A DNA stretch of 64,000 nucleotides from RGIG6375 sp964472725 (GCA_964472725.1 CAYYLZ010000003.1:1-64000), one strand, 5' to 3'. Positions 42,070-51,377 are shown, numbered from the stretch's first letter. Notes: generated from the letters alone by a model not told the origin. Numbers and translations: made by a program.

Positions 42070-43188
42070 ATGTCTAGTGTAACTCTTAAGGGCATATACA
42101 AGAAGTATGCCGGCGGCGTAACTGCCGTTTCCGATTTCAATCTCGATATCGAAGATAAGGAATTTATCATCCTTGTTGGTCCTTCCGGCTGCGGTAAGTC
42201 CACCACTCTGAGAATGATCGCCGGTCTGGAAGAGATCACCGAAGGTGAACTCTATATCGATGGCAAGCTCGTCAACGATGTTCCTCCCAAAGAGAGAGAC
42301 ATCGCCATGGTTTTCCAGAACTATGCTCTGTATCCCCATATGACCGTTTTCGAAAACATGTCTTTTGGTCTTAAGCTCCGCAAGATGCCCAAGGACGAAA
42401 TCAAGCGCCGCGTAGAAGAGGCTGCTCAGATTCTCGAAATCGAGCACCTGCTCGACAGAAAGCCCGCCGCTCTGTCCGGTGGTCAGAGACAGCGTGTTGC
42501 CCTGGGTCGTGCGATCGTTCGTAACCCCAAGGTCTTCCTGCTCGACGAGCCCCTCTCCAACCTCGATGCCAAGCTCCGTACCGCCATGCGTTCCGAGCTT
42601 TCCAAGTTGCACATCAAGCTGGCTACCACCTTCATCTACGTTACCCACGACCAGACCGAGGCTATGACCATGGGTACCCGTATCGTTGTTATGAAGGACG
42701 GCTTCGTACAGCAGATTGCTGCTCCCCAGTATCTGTTCGAGAATCCCGCAAACCTCTTCGTTGCTACCTTCATCGGTACTCCTCAGATGAACACCTGCGA
42801 GGGTACTCTGGTAGACGAGGGTGGCGTTACCTACCTCGCATTTGGCGAAGGCTGCAAGATCGCTCTCCCCGAGAACAAGGGCCGCAAGCCTGAGGTTCTT
42901 GCATACGCCGGCAAGAAGGTTATCTTCGGTATTCGTCCCAACGATCTCCATGTTGACCAGGCTTACATCGCTCAGTTCCCCGATCGCGTTGTTGATGTTA
43001 CCATCGAGCTCACCGAGCTCCTCGGCGCTGAGTCCAACCTGTACCTCTCCAATGGCGACAACCAGTTCACCGCTGTTGTTGAGACCGGCACTGTCAACGG
43101 CAAGATGGGCGACAAGATCAAGGTTTGCTTCGATACCGCTAAGGTTCACATCTTCGACTACGACACCGAGAAGACCATCACCAACTGA
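42070..43188 (+). CDS. Sugar-type ABC transporter ATP-binding protein (UgpC/MsmK/MsmX family)
   Basis: The 372-aa protein has Walker A GPSGCGKST, Q-loop MVFQNYALYPHMTVFENM, signature LSGGQRQRVALGRAI, Walker B VFLLDEPLSNLD and a C-terminal OB/TOBE regulatory domain (from about residue 235). The family powers several carbohydrate importers. No permease or binding protein is adjacent, so it probably acts as a shared multitask ATPase. GGAGG precedes the ATG at 42070; TGCTATTAT at 41992-42000 may be an extended -10. Codon use suggests high expression. Confidence 0.93.
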   Translation: MSSVTLKGIYKKYAGGVTAVSDFNLDIEDKEFIILVGPSGCGKSTTLRMIAGLEEITEGELYIDGKLVNDVPPKERDIAMVFQNYALYPHMTVFENMSFGLKLRKMPKDEIKRRVEEAAQILEIEHLLDRKPAALSGGQRQRVALGRAIVRNPKVFLLDEPLSNLDAKLRTAMRSELSKLHIKLATTFIYVTHDQTEAMTMGTRIVVMKDGFVQQIAAPQYLFENPANLFVATFIGTPQMNTCEGTLVDEGGVTYLAFGEGCKIALPENKGRKPEVLAYAGKKVIFGIRPNDLHVDQAYIAQFPDRVVDVTIELTELLGAESNLYLSNGDNQFTAVVETGTVNGKMGDKIKVCFDTAKVHIFDYDTEKTITN

Positions 43189-43202
43189 TAATCTGCATAC
43201 AT

Positions 43203-43234
43203 ACTCCCCCGAACTCGATTCGGGGGAGTTTTTT
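43203..43234 (+). terminator. Intrinsic terminator after ABC ATPase gene
   Basis: A perfect 10-bp stem (43203-43212 with 43220-43229, core CTCCCCCGA), 7-nt loop and a T-run form a strong terminator. Confidence 0.9.
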
Positions 43235-43357
43235 ATATTTTTCGAGAAGGGAACAATACTGAGAGTTTTTTCGTCTTAATTCGTACTATATATAGGATGT
43301 TCCTCTCAAAAAACGCGTCTTTTTCACAAAAATTTACAATATATTATAAATATTCTA

Positions 43358-43386
43358 TTGAAAAAAAACAAAAAAAAAGGTATCAT
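43358..43386 (+). promoter_or_regulatory. Candidate promoter in AT-rich leader of the PucR-type gene
   Basis: TTGAAA (43358-43363) and TATCAT (43381-43386) are 17 bp apart, separated by an almost pure A tract. The whole 281-bp gap 43189-43469 after the terminator is strikingly AT-rich and holds no gene; a small hairpin ACACT/AGTGT follows near 43396. Confidence 0.5.
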
Positions 43387-43469
43387 AAAAAATACACTGA
43401 ATAAGTGTGTCAAAAAATGAGTTGCATACAAGATTTTTGTAAAAAATAACGCCTAAGGGAGGAGAAACA

Positions 43470-44567
43470 ATGTCAGGAAGAATTTTTCAGAGCGTCATTG
43501 TCCAAATGAAGGAGGCCACCGATAGAGTTATCGGTGTAATTGATTCGGAAGGCAATGTAGTAGCCTGCAACGAGCTGGCTATGGTGGGCACCCATCTGGG
43601 TCGCGCAGCATCTGCCATTGCCGATGCAAAGGAGCAGACCGTGGTCTGCGATGCCCGTACCTTCAAACTCCTTGGAGGCTGGAATGCCGACTATGATTAC
43701 GCTGTTTTCGTAGAGGGTGCCGACGAGCAGGCTCGCTGCATCTGCGTACTGGCGTCCATCGCATTCAGCGAAGCCAAGACTCACTATGAGGAAAAGTACG
43801 ATAAGACCACCTTCATAAAGAATATCATCTCCGATAACACCCTTCTGGCAGACCTTTATATACGTGCCAAGGAGCTGCACATCGATGTTCACGCTCCTCG
43901 CGCCGTGTTCCTGGTTCGCCAGCAGGAGAAGATAGAGGTAAGCACCATAGAGGTCATGCAGAATCTCTTCCCTGACCGTCAGAAGGACTTCGTTTTCGGC
44001 GTAAGTGAGACCGATGTTGTGCTCATCAAGGAGCTGCCCCTTGGTGCAGACAGCAGGGATATAGCCAAGATAGCCTCCCAGATCGAGACCACTCTCAATA
44101 CCGAGCTCTTCCTTAAGTCCGTCATCGGCGTTGGCTCTGTTGCCCGTCACCTCCGTGAGCTGGCAGAGCGCTATAAGGAAGCAATGGTAGCCATTGAGGT
44201 CGGTAAGGTCTTTGAGAATGAGAAGATGATCGTTCACTACGATAACCTTGGTATCGGCCGCCTTATCTATCAGCTTCCCACCACTCTGTGCGAAATGTTC
44301 CTCAACGAGGTGTTCAAGAAGAATTCCATTGATTCCCTTGATCAGGAAACTCTTTACACCATCAACAAGTTCTTTGAGAACAACCTGAACGTTTCCGAAA
44401 CGTCCAGAAAGCTCTTCGTCCATAGAAATACTCTGGTATATCGCCTTGAGAAGATCAAGAAGCTTACCGGACTGGATCTGCGTGAATTTGACCATGCTAT
44501 CGTTTTCAAGGTAGCCCTTATGGTAAAGAAGTACCTCAGCTCTCGTGACGACGATTCCGTATCCTGA
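43470..44567 (+). CDS. PucR/CdaR-type helix-turn-helix regulator
   Basis: The 365-aa protein ends with the PucR-type HTH (FFENNLNVSETSRKLFVHRNTLVYRLEKIKKLTGLDL, about residues 291-330 in this region). The N-terminal 100 residues look like a ligand-binding PAS/GAF-like or CdaR sensor part, and a GGDEF-like CdaR middle domain (about 150-270) follows. GGGAGGAG precedes the ATG. It lies directly before ftsEX but has no known link with division; the ligand is unknown. Confidence 0.85.
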   Translation: MSGRIFQSVIVQMKEATDRVIGVIDSEGNVVACNELAMVGTHLGRAASAIADAKEQTVVCDARTFKLLGGWNADYDYAVFVEGADEQARCICVLASIAFSEAKTHYEEKYDKTTFIKNIISDNTLLADLYIRAKELHIDVHAPRAVFLVRQQEKIEVSTIEVMQNLFPDRQKDFVFGVSETDVVLIKELPLGADSRDIAKIASQIETTLNTELFLKSVIGVGSVARHLRELAERYKEAMVAIEVGKVFENEKMIVHYDNLGIGRLIYQLPTTLCEMFLNEVFKKNSIDSLDQETLYTINKFFENNLNVSETSRKLFVHRNTLVYRLEKIKKLTGLDLREFDHAIVFKVALMVKKYLSSRDDDSVS

Positions 44568-44597
44568 TTCAACTGCGCATTTGGAGGATAACTCATA

Positions 44598-45281
44598 ATG
44601 ATATCAATGAAGAACGTCCGCAAGTCATATTCCAACGGCGCGGACGCACTCAAAGGAATAAACCTTGAGGTGGCAGACGGCGAATTCGTGTTCATCGTCG
44701 GCCCCTCCGGCAGCGGTAAGTCCACTCTTACAAAGATACTTACCGGCGAAATATACTGCACCGACGGCGATGTAGAGGTAAACGGTTTTGACCTTATGAG
44801 AATGCGCCCCTCGAAGCTGCCCAAACTCAGAAGAACTCTCGGCGTTATCTTTCAGGATTTCCGCCTGATAGAGAATAAGACCGTTTATCAGAATATAGAG
44901 TTTGCCATGCGAGTTCTCGGTGTGAAACCCAAGAAAATAAAGGAACGCACCAAATACGTTCTTGAGTTGGTAGGCCTGAAGGATAAAATCAACTGCATGC
45001 CCAACGAGCTTTCCGGCGGCGAGCAGCAGCGTGTGGCTATCGCCCGCGCCCTTGCCAATAACCCCCGGCTCATCATTGCCGACGAACCCACCGGAAACAT
45101 AGACCCCGAGCTGAGCCGCGAGCTCATGGCGCTGCTTGTGGAAATCAACAAGAAGGGCACCACTATCCTCGTTGTTACTCACGAGGAGGAGCTGGTCAAT
45201 GAATTCACCAACCGAGTCGTTGTTATCAACCGCGGCCAGGTAGTAAGAGACGGAACAGGCGGGTATTACGGCAATGTTTAG
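44598..45281 (+). CDS. ftsE: Cell division ATP-binding protein FtsE
   Basis: The 227-aa ABC ATPase has GPSGSGKST, the Q-loop VIFQDFRLI typical of FtsE, LSGGEQQRVAIARAL and LIIADEPTGNIDPE. With FtsX it controls a peptidoglycan hydrolase at the membrane. GGAGG precedes the ATG. It overlaps ftsX by 8 bp. Confidence 0.96.
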   Translation: MISMKNVRKSYSNGADALKGINLEVADGEFVFIVGPSGSGKSTLTKILTGEIYCTDGDVEVNGFDLMRMRPSKLPKLRRTLGVIFQDFRLIENKTVYQNIEFAMRVLGVKPKKIKERTKYVLELVGLKDKINCMPNELSGGEQQRVAIARALANNPRLIIADEPTGNIDPELSRELMALLVEINKKGTTILVVTHEEELVNEFTNRVVVINRGQVVRDGTGGYYGNV

Positions 45282-46152
45282 TAGAACGTGTTATTTTATA
45301 AGAGAGGCTATAGCCAATATATTCAATCATGGCATAATGTCTTTCGTTACCACATTTACCATAATCTGCTGCCTTATCATCATGGGCGGCTGCGGCCTCC
45401 TCACTCTTAACGTTCAGCAGATAATCACTGATCTGGAGAGCGAAAATCAGATGGTTGCCTTCATTGAAGAAGAACTGAGCGACGAAGAGGCTCGCGCGCT
45501 GGAGCAGCAGCTTCTTGATGTGGAAAACGTGGCGCAGGTACGCTTCGTAACAAGGGAAGAAGCAATGGTCAATTTCCTTGACAGATACGAGGACAACAGC
45601 CTATTCGAAGACGTTGACTCCAGCGTGTTCAGAAACAGATATCTCATCTACCTTGACGATATCGCCCTCATGGAGCAAACTCAGAATGATCTTGCCGGCA
45701 TTTACGGCGTGGCGAAGATAAACGCCCTGCTCAAGGTCGCAAACGGTTTCGTTGTTCTTCGCAATATCCTTGGTATAGTGGCCCTGGGCATTTTTGTGGT
45801 GCTCTTCCTCATCTCCATTATCCTTATGAACAGCACCATGAAGGCTGCCACCTTCAACCGTCGCACCGAGATATCCATAATGAAAATGGTGGGCGCCACC
45901 AACAGCTTTATCAGATGGCCCTTCGTTCTTGAAGGTATGCTGATCGGCCTGTTCGCGGCTCTCTGCGCATTCCTGCTGCAGTGGGGCGGATACAATCTAC
46001 TGGCAGAGAACATATCCGGCGCGCTGGCGTTCATAACCGTTATTCCCTTTGAGAATATATCCATCCCCGTGCTCATTGCCTTTGGCGTTGTCGGCATCAT
46101 TGAAGGTGTATTCGGCAGCCTTGGCGCTGTAAAGAGCTACCTGCGCGTATAA
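45274..46152 (+). CDS. ftsX: Cell division protein FtsX
   Basis: The 292-aa protein has an N-terminal TM helix, an extracellular domain (about residues 45-160) and three C-terminal TM helices with the FtsX motifs RRTEISIMKMVGATNSFIRWPF. It transmits FtsE ATPase activity to an outside hydrolase; the M23 protein next door is the obvious partner. Confidence 0.95.
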   Translation: MFSRTCYFIREAIANIFNHGIMSFVTTFTIICCLIIMGGCGLLTLNVQQIITDLESENQMVAFIEEELSDEEARALEQQLLDVENVAQVRFVTREEAMVNFLDRYEDNSLFEDVDSSVFRNRYLIYLDDIALMEQTQNDLAGIYGVAKINALLKVANGFVVLRNILGIVALGIFVVLFLISIILMNSTMKAATFNRRTEISIMKMVGATNSFIRWPFVLEGMLIGLFAALCAFLLQWGGYNLLAENISGALAFITVIPFENISIPVLIAFGVVGIIEGVFGSLGAVKSYLRV

Positions 46153-46176
46153 TGCGCCCCGTTTAAGGAGAATCCT

Positions 46177-47403
46177 ATGAAAAGAAAGCACCGCATATTT
46201 TCGGCAGTAATAGCGATTATTCTGGCAATCACCATGCTTGGATCCATTATCCTCACCATCGTCACGTCTCTTAACGCTGACGCTGTAACCGAGGCGGAGA
46301 TAGAGGCTCTCAAGGCCGCTGCCGAAGAGCTTGCCGATAAGAAAGCAGCAATAGGCAACGATATTTACGAGCTTGAGAGCCAGCATGAGGCTATCGTAGA
46401 GCGTAAGGTGAAACTGGACGAAAATATTGCTCTTACCATTCAGACGATTGAAAATCTCAACCTGCAGATACAGCTCTATGAAGAGGAAATAGAAGAGAAA
46501 TTCAGCCAGTATACCTTGGCGGTTCGTGAGGAAGAGCGACAGATGGAGCTTTTCCGCCAGCGTGTCCGCGCCATGGAAGAGGACGGCGATATTTCCTACC
46601 TTGAAATACTGTTTGCGGCCGACAGCTTTGCTGATCTACTCAGCGTCATGGACTCTGTGACCGACATCATGGACTATGACGAGTGGGTCGTGGAGCAGCT
46701 GGATGCGGCTCAGAAAGCTACATGGGACGCGAGAGAAGAGTTGGAGACCGCAAAGGCTGAGGCCGAAGTGACAAAGGCCGAGCAGGAGGCCAAGCAGGCT
46801 CAGCTGGAAACCGAGCGCGCCGAGGCCGACGCTCTCATGAGCGAGATAATGGACAATATGTACGAGCGTCAGCTGGAGTACGAAACCCTCGAGAACCGCG
46901 AGCATGAGGCCGCCGCCGAAATCGACCGCCTTGTTAAAGAACTGGAAGAGGAAAGACGCCGCCTTGCAGCCCAGCAGGGTGCCCACGTAGCGGCTACCGG
47001 CTCCTACATATGGCCCTCCGCCAGCTCCGTCTATGTAACCTCTCTGTTTGGCACCCGTCTGCACCCCGTATACGGCTACTACCGCACGCATTACGGTATT
47101 GACATCGGCGCAAGCTACGGAACGGACATTTACGCCGCTGACGGCGGTTACGTTACCACCTCCACCTACGGCTCCAGCTACGGTAACTACGTTATGATAG
47201 ACCACGGCGACGGCCGATATACGCTCTATGCCCACATGACCACCCGATATGTAAACGAAGGCGACGTGGTGCTGCAGGGCGACGTTATCGGCATAGTCGG
47301 CTCTACCGGTGTTTCCACCGGCCCCCATATCCACTTTGAGGTTTACGAGGGCGGCGAGAGAGTTGATCCCCTGCAGTTCTACAGTAACTACGTTATTCTC
47401 TAA
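46177..47403 (+). CDS. M23 peptidase with coiled coil (EnvC-like, FtsEX partner)
   Basis: The 408-aa protein has a signal/anchor sequence (residues 6-28), a long coiled coil (about residues 30-265, rich in E, A, K, Q) and a C-terminal LytM domain with the zinc ligands in THYGIDIG and GPHIHFEV. The coiled coil followed by LytM and its place after ftsEX match PcsB/EnvC-type proteins activated by FtsX. Both catalytic motifs are present, so it is probably an active hydrolase, unlike E. coli EnvC. AAGGAG precedes the ATG. Confidence 0.93.
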   Translation: MKRKHRIFSAVIAIILAITMLGSIILTIVTSLNADAVTEAEIEALKAAAEELADKKAAIGNDIYELESQHEAIVERKVKLDENIALTIQTIENLNLQIQLYEEEIEEKFSQYTLAVREEERQMELFRQRVRAMEEDGDISYLEILFAADSFADLLSVMDSVTDIMDYDEWVVEQLDAAQKATWDAREELETAKAEAEVTKAEQEAKQAQLETERAEADALMSEIMDNMYERQLEYETLENREHEAAAEIDRLVKELEEERRRLAAQQGAHVAATGSYIWPSASSVYVTSLFGTRLHPVYGYYRTHYGIDIGASYGTDIYAADGGYVTTSTYGSSYGNYVMIDHGDGRYTLYAHMTTRYVNEGDVVLQGDVIGIVGSTGVSTGPHIHFEVYEGGERVDPLQFYSNYVIL

Positions 47404-47414
47404 GAGGCGATAAT

Positions 47415-48566
47415 TTGAAACGTAAAATAAATGTGTCTGCGGCGATAGTACTTATCGTCGCAGCCGCCTTTTTGGCCTTCGCCGCGGCATGCTTCATCAT
47501 GAGCGGTCTGATACCCGAAAAAACGAAAATCGACGAAGTCATGGAAGTTATAGACCAGCTTTACGTTGGCGAGTACGACATGGAAGAGCTGGAAGAATAT
47601 GCCGCAGCGGCAATGGTAGATGCCCTTGGCGACCGATGGTCATACTATCTCACAGAGGAGTATCTGCAGCAATATCTGCAGGACTCGAACAATGAGTATT
47701 ACGGGATAGGTCTTACCGTGCAGCAGATTGACGATGTCATAACCGTGCAGGGCGTAGAACCGGATTCGCCGGCAGCGCTGGCGGGAATACTTCCCGGCGG
47801 TCAGCTGCAGGCCATTGACGGACAGAGCGTTGCCGGAATGGATACCACCGAGGTCAAGAGCCTTGTTCAGGCAGGAATTGCCGAGGGTGAGGTGGTGCTG
47901 AGCATACTGGAGGACGGCGTTGTCAACGAGTATACCCTCGCCGGAGGACTCATTCAGGTAGACCCCGTACGTTATGAAATGATGGACGGCATAGGCTACA
48001 TCAAGGTCAAGAACTTCGACGCAAGATCCGCGGATCAGCTTATAGCGGCCTGCATGGAACTTATGGAGCAGAGCGCCGCCGGACTGGTGTTCGACCTACG
48101 ATTCAATCCCGGCGGTCAGCTGGACGAGCTGCTGCCCGCCCTTGATTACCTGCTTCCGGAGGGCGACATATTCCTGTCCAAGGTGAAGGACGGAGAAATG
48201 GAAGCCGAGCGCTCCGACGCCCGCTGCGTCGAAATGCCGATGGCCGTGCTGGTAAACTCGGAAAGCTACTCCGCCGCGGAATTTTTCGCCGCAGCCCTGC
48301 AGGAATACGGCTGGGCAACGGTGGTAGGCGAGCAGACCACAGGCAAGGGCTACGCCCAACGAACCATAATGCTTTCCGACGGAAGCGCGGTGCATATTTC
48401 CGCCAAGGAGTATTTCACTCCCAACGGTGTTTCGCTGGCGGACAAGGGCATAACTCCGGACATTCAGGTGGATATCGAGGAAGAACACTGGACGCTGCTG
48501 TACTACGATATGCTTCCTGCGGAGGAAGACCCCCAGCTGCAGGCGGCACTGGAGATATTTAAATAG
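47415..48566 (+). CDS. S41 family C-terminal processing peptidase
   Basis: The 383-aa protein has an N-terminal TM anchor, a PDZ domain (about residues 85-170) and the S41 catalytic Ser and Lys in SESYSAAEFF and TTGKGYAQ. It starts at TTG 47415 after AAGAGGCGA. It is the last gene of the ftsE-ftsX-M23-S41 operon, an arrangement common in Firmicutes, and may process wall-associated proteins. Confidence 0.93.
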   Translation: MKRKINVSAAIVLIVAAAFLAFAAACFIMSGLIPEKTKIDEVMEVIDQLYVGEYDMEELEEYAAAAMVDALGDRWSYYLTEEYLQQYLQDSNNEYYGIGLTVQQIDDVITVQGVEPDSPAALAGILPGGQLQAIDGQSVAGMDTTEVKSLVQAGIAEGEVVLSILEDGVVNEYTLAGGLIQVDPVRYEMMDGIGYIKVKNFDARSADQLIAACMELMEQSAAGLVFDLRFNPGGQLDELLPALDYLLPEGDIFLSKVKDGEMEAERSDARCVEMPMAVLVNSESYSAAEFFAAALQEYGWATVVGEQTTGKGYAQRTIMLSDGSAVHISAKEYFTPNGVSLADKGITPDIQVDIEEEHWTLLYYDMLPAEEDPQLQAALEIFK

Positions 48567-48595
48567 TATGCGACCGAATAATACAGAAAAAGTCC

Positions 48596-48624
48596 TTGAC
48601 AGGTTTTTACAATATAAGTATAAT
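48596..48624 (+). promoter_or_regulatory. Sigma-A promoter of greA-lysS
   Basis: Perfect consensus boxes TTGACA (48596-48601) and TATAAT (48619-48624) are 17 bp apart, 49 bp before the greA start. This is the strongest promoter in the window. Confidence 0.92.
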
Positions 48625-48673
48625 AGCGAATTAATTGGGACGGCCGAAGCCGCCGAAGAAAGGGAGACTTAAA

Positions 48674-49150
48674 TTGGCAACATTCAGAATCAGTGCAGAA
48701 AAGCTTGAAGCACTAAAAAAGAGACTTGAATATCTGGAAACCGACGGCGCAAAGGAAGTAGCAGAGCACATTAAAGAGGCTCGTTCCTACGGCGACCTTT
48801 CCGAAAACAGCGAATATGACGAGGCTAAAACCGAGCAGGGTAAGCTGTACTCCGAGATAGCCGAAATCAAGAATATTATAGAAAACGCGGAAATTATTGA
48901 AGATATCCACGATACCGATAAGGTGTCCCACGGCGCAACCGTAACCGTTGTTGAGATAGAGAACGGCAGCGAAGGCGATGCCGAGGAATATAAGATAGTT
49001 GGCTCTCAGGAGGCTGACCCCATGAACGGTCTGCTTTCCGAGGAATCTCCCATCGGCAAGGCTCTGCTTGGCCACGGAATTGGCGAGGTAGTCAGCGTAG
49101 AAGTACCCGACGGCGTACTCAGTTTCAAGATCACTTCCATTACCAGATAA
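48674..49150 (+). CDS. greA: Transcription elongation factor GreA
   Basis: The 158-aa protein has the N-terminal coiled coil with the acidic tip (ARSYGDLSENSEYDEAK) and the FKBP-like C-terminal domain (SPIGKALLGHGIGEVVSV). GreA rescues stalled RNA polymerase by stimulating RNA cleavage. The TTG at 48674, preceded by AAAGGGAG, gives the standard length; an ATG at 48635 in the leader is rejected. lysS follows 17 bp on. Confidence 0.95.
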   Translation: MATFRISAEKLEALKKRLEYLETDGAKEVAEHIKEARSYGDLSENSEYDEAKTEQGKLYSEIAEIKNIIENAEIIEDIHDTDKVSHGATVTVVEIENGSEGDAEEYKIVGSQEADPMNGLLSEESPIGKALLGHGIGEVVSVEVPDGVLSFKITSITR

Positions 49151-49167
49151 AAAAGAGAGGGATCACT

Positions 49168-50676
49168 ATGTCCGAAGAAGTAAGAACCCCCGCGGCAGAG
49201 CAGCCCGAACAGGAACTGTCCGAAATTCTGCAGGTTCGCCGCGATAAGCTCAAGGCTCTCCAGGACGAGGGCCGCGACCCCTTTACCATTACCAAGTTCA
49301 ACCGTACCGCATATTCCACTGAGATAAAGGCAAATTACGAGGCACTGGAGAACCAGCAGGTTTCCGTTGCCGGCCGTATTATGTCCAAGCGCGGCATGGG
49401 CAAGGCTATTTTCTGCCATATCAAGGACGATAAGGGTCAGATCCAGCTGTACATCAAGAAGGATTCCGTCAGCGAACAGGAGTTTGCTGATTTCAGAAAG
49501 TATGACATAGGCGACATTATTGGCGTTACCGGTTTTGTTTTCAAGACCAAGACCGAGGAGATCTCCGTCCACGTTGAGAAGGTAACTCTGCTCTCCAAGA
49601 GCCTGCGTCCTCTTCCCGAGAAGTTCCACGGCATGACCAATATTGAGCTGAAATATCGCCAGCGCTACGTTGACCTTATCATGTCCGATGCAAGCCGCCG
49701 CAACTTCGAGATCCGATCCAAGTTCATAACCTTCCTGCGTGCCTATCTGGATAACCGCGGCTACATGGAGGTCGAGACTCCTGTTCTCGGCACCCTCGTA
49801 GGCGGTGCTGCTGCACGCCCCTTCATCACCCACCACAATACCCTTGATATCGACATGTATATGCGTATAGCCACCGAGCTTCCCCTGAAGCGTCTTATCG
49901 TTGGCGGCATTGAGCGTGTTTACGAAATTGGCCGTATCTTCCGCAATGAGGGTATGGATACCAAACACAATCCTGAGTTCACCACTGTTGAACTGTACGA
50001 GGCCTACGCCGATTTCCACGACATGATGGATATCGCCGAAGGCGTTCTCTCCGGCGCTGCCAAGGAGATCCTTGGCTCCTACGAGGTAGAGTGGCAGGGC
50101 GAGAAGATCGATCTGACTCCCGGTTGGCGCAGACTCACCATGGTTGACGCCGTCAAGGAGTATCTGGGCATAGATTTCGGCGCCATCACCGATGACGCTG
50201 AGGCTGTTGCCGCCGCCAAGGCCAAGGGTGTTGAACTGGCAGACGCTGCCGAAAAGACCTGGGGCAACGCTCTCTACGCCTGCTTCGACCAGCGCGTTGA
50301 GGAAAAGCTTATCCAGCCCACCTTTATCACCATGTACCCCGTTGAGGTTTCTCCCCTCACCAAGCGTTCTCCCGCAGACCCCCGTCTTACCGAGCGCTTC
50401 GAGCTCTTCATCTGCCACAGCGAGCTGGCAAACGCATACTCCGAGCTGAACGATCCCATCGACCAGCGTGTGCGTTTCGAGAAGCAGGTCGAGCAGCGTG
50501 AGCGCGGCGACGACGAGACCGAGATGCTGGACGAGGATTTCCTGCTGGCTCTCGAGTACGGTATGCCTCCCACGGGCGGCATGGGCATGGGCATCGACCG
50601 CTGCGTAATGATGCTCACCGGCTGCGATTCCATTCGCGACGTACTGCTGTTCCCGACCATGAAGCCCCTGGACTAA
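49168..50676 (+). CDS. lysS: Lysine-tRNA ligase (class II)
   Basis: The 502-aa class II synthetase has an N-terminal OB anticodon-binding domain (about residues 60-170), motif 2 (RIFRNEGMDTKHNPEFT) and motif 3 (GMGMGIDRCVMMLT). It charges tRNA-Lys. GAGAGGG precedes the ATG. It is cotranscribed with greA, as in other Firmicutes. Confidence 0.98.
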   Translation: MSEEVRTPAAEQPEQELSEILQVRRDKLKALQDEGRDPFTITKFNRTAYSTEIKANYEALENQQVSVAGRIMSKRGMGKAIFCHIKDDKGQIQLYIKKDSVSEQEFADFRKYDIGDIIGVTGFVFKTKTEEISVHVEKVTLLSKSLRPLPEKFHGMTNIELKYRQRYVDLIMSDASRRNFEIRSKFITFLRAYLDNRGYMEVETPVLGTLVGGAAARPFITHHNTLDIDMYMRIATELPLKRLIVGGIERVYEIGRIFRNEGMDTKHNPEFTTVELYEAYADFHDMMDIAEGVLSGAAKEILGSYEVEWQGEKIDLTPGWRRLTMVDAVKEYLGIDFGAITDDAEAVAAAKAKGVELADAAEKTWGNALYACFDQRVEEKLIQPTFITMYPVEVSPLTKRSPADPRLTERFELFICHSELANAYSELNDPIDQRVRFEKQVEQRERGDDETEMLDEDFLLALEYGMPPTGGMGMGIDRCVMMLTGCDSIRDVLLFPTMKPLD

Positions 50677-50684
50677 ATAAAAAC

Positions 50685-50719
50685 ATAAGCCTGCATGCGT
50701 ATGCTATGCAGGCTTATTT
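50685..50719 (+). terminator. Intrinsic terminator of greA-lysS
   Basis: A perfect 12-bp stem (50685-50696 with 50706-50717, ATAAGCCTGCAT) with a 9-nt loop and short T-tail follows lysS. Confidence 0.82.
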
Positions 50720-50745
50720 CCAATTATCTGAAAGGCGGAAAGAAA

Positions 50746-51165
50746 ATGCTTATAGATAAAAAACTGTTTGAGCAGATAGAGCAGAGCCTGAAAGACAATG
50801 GCAAGCTGGCCGAGTTTGAACGCGAAAACGGCGAGGTGCTGGGCAGAATGATGATAACCACCGGCACTCTGCCTGCGGCGCTGGCTGCGGAAGCGAAGCT
50901 TGACGACAAAGCTGTGGTTTTTGAATGCTCCTTCGATTTTTGTGACGTTGTCTTTGGTGTTGCCGTGGATATAAAAACTCTTAAGGTAGTTGTGCCCCTG
51001 TGGACAATGTCTCAGACCGATGAGGTGGAGGAGCCCGCCCGCGAGTGGTCTACTTTTTTCATCAAGACCCTGTTTCGCTACATTTCCCTGGATGGCACCT
51101 ACAGAGTCCCTGTGTGCACCTTCATCAACAACGATGCGACCTACAGCTACGCTCCCGAAAACTGA
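50746..51165 (+). CDS. Small acidic protein of unknown function
   Basis: The 139-aa soluble protein starts at ATG 50746 after AAAGGCGGAAAG. I recognise no domain. It contains a hydrophobic strand-rich core (VFECSFDFCDVVFGVAVDI) and several aromatic residues near the C-terminus. It lies between two terminators, so it is either served by an unseen promoter near 50720 or by readthrough from lysS. Confidence 0.7.
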   Translation: MLIDKKLFEQIEQSLKDNGKLAEFERENGEVLGRMMITTGTLPAALAAEAKLDDKAVVFECSFDFCDVVFGVAVDIKTLKVVVPLWTMSQTDEVEEPAREWSTFFIKTLFRYISLDGTYRVPVCTFINNDATYSYAPEN

Positions 51166-51171
51166 TATATC

Positions 51172-51203
51172 AAACGCTGCTGCCTGCGGGCAGCAGCGTT
51201 TTT
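51172..51203 (+). terminator. Intrinsic terminator after the 139-aa protein gene
   Basis: A perfect 13-bp stem (51172-51184 with 51189-51201, AAACGCTGCTGCC) with TGCG loop is followed by TTT. Confidence 0.88.
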
Positions 51204-51270
51204 GCGTCTAAACAGACTTAATTAGACCCAAAATCAGCCAATAATTCAAAATCTGTTCAAAAACCACGGC

Positions 51271-51298
51271 TTGACAACGCAGGGGATATACCTATATT
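51271..51298 (+). promoter_or_regulatory. Promoter with AT-palindromic start region
   Basis: TTGACA (51271-51276) and TATATT (51293-51298) are 16 bp apart. The region just after the -10 box is a run of alternating A/T (ATATATAC/GTTATATAT) that may bind a regulator. Confidence 0.7.
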
Positions 51299-51340
51299 AT
51301 ATATACGTTATATATACGCAAGTGTAGAAACAGACGTGTG

Positions 51341-51377
51341 GCCTCAAAACGGAGCGGACTCCGCTTTGAGGCGTTTT
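51341..51377 (+). terminator. Terminator-like hairpin in the leader of the 51395 gene
   Basis: A 14-bp stem with one mismatch (51341-51354 with 51359-51372) and CGGA loop is followed by G and four T's (51374-51377). It lies downstream of the promoter and immediately before the AGGAGGTG of the next gene, so it may act as an attenuator. Confidence 0.6.

Noticed and set aside
48567..48673. Short upstream ORF beginning at 48635 as the greA start.
   Set aside because: It would add 13 Lys/Pro-rich residues with no ribosome binding site; TTG 48674 has AAAGGGAG and gives the standard 158-aa GreA.
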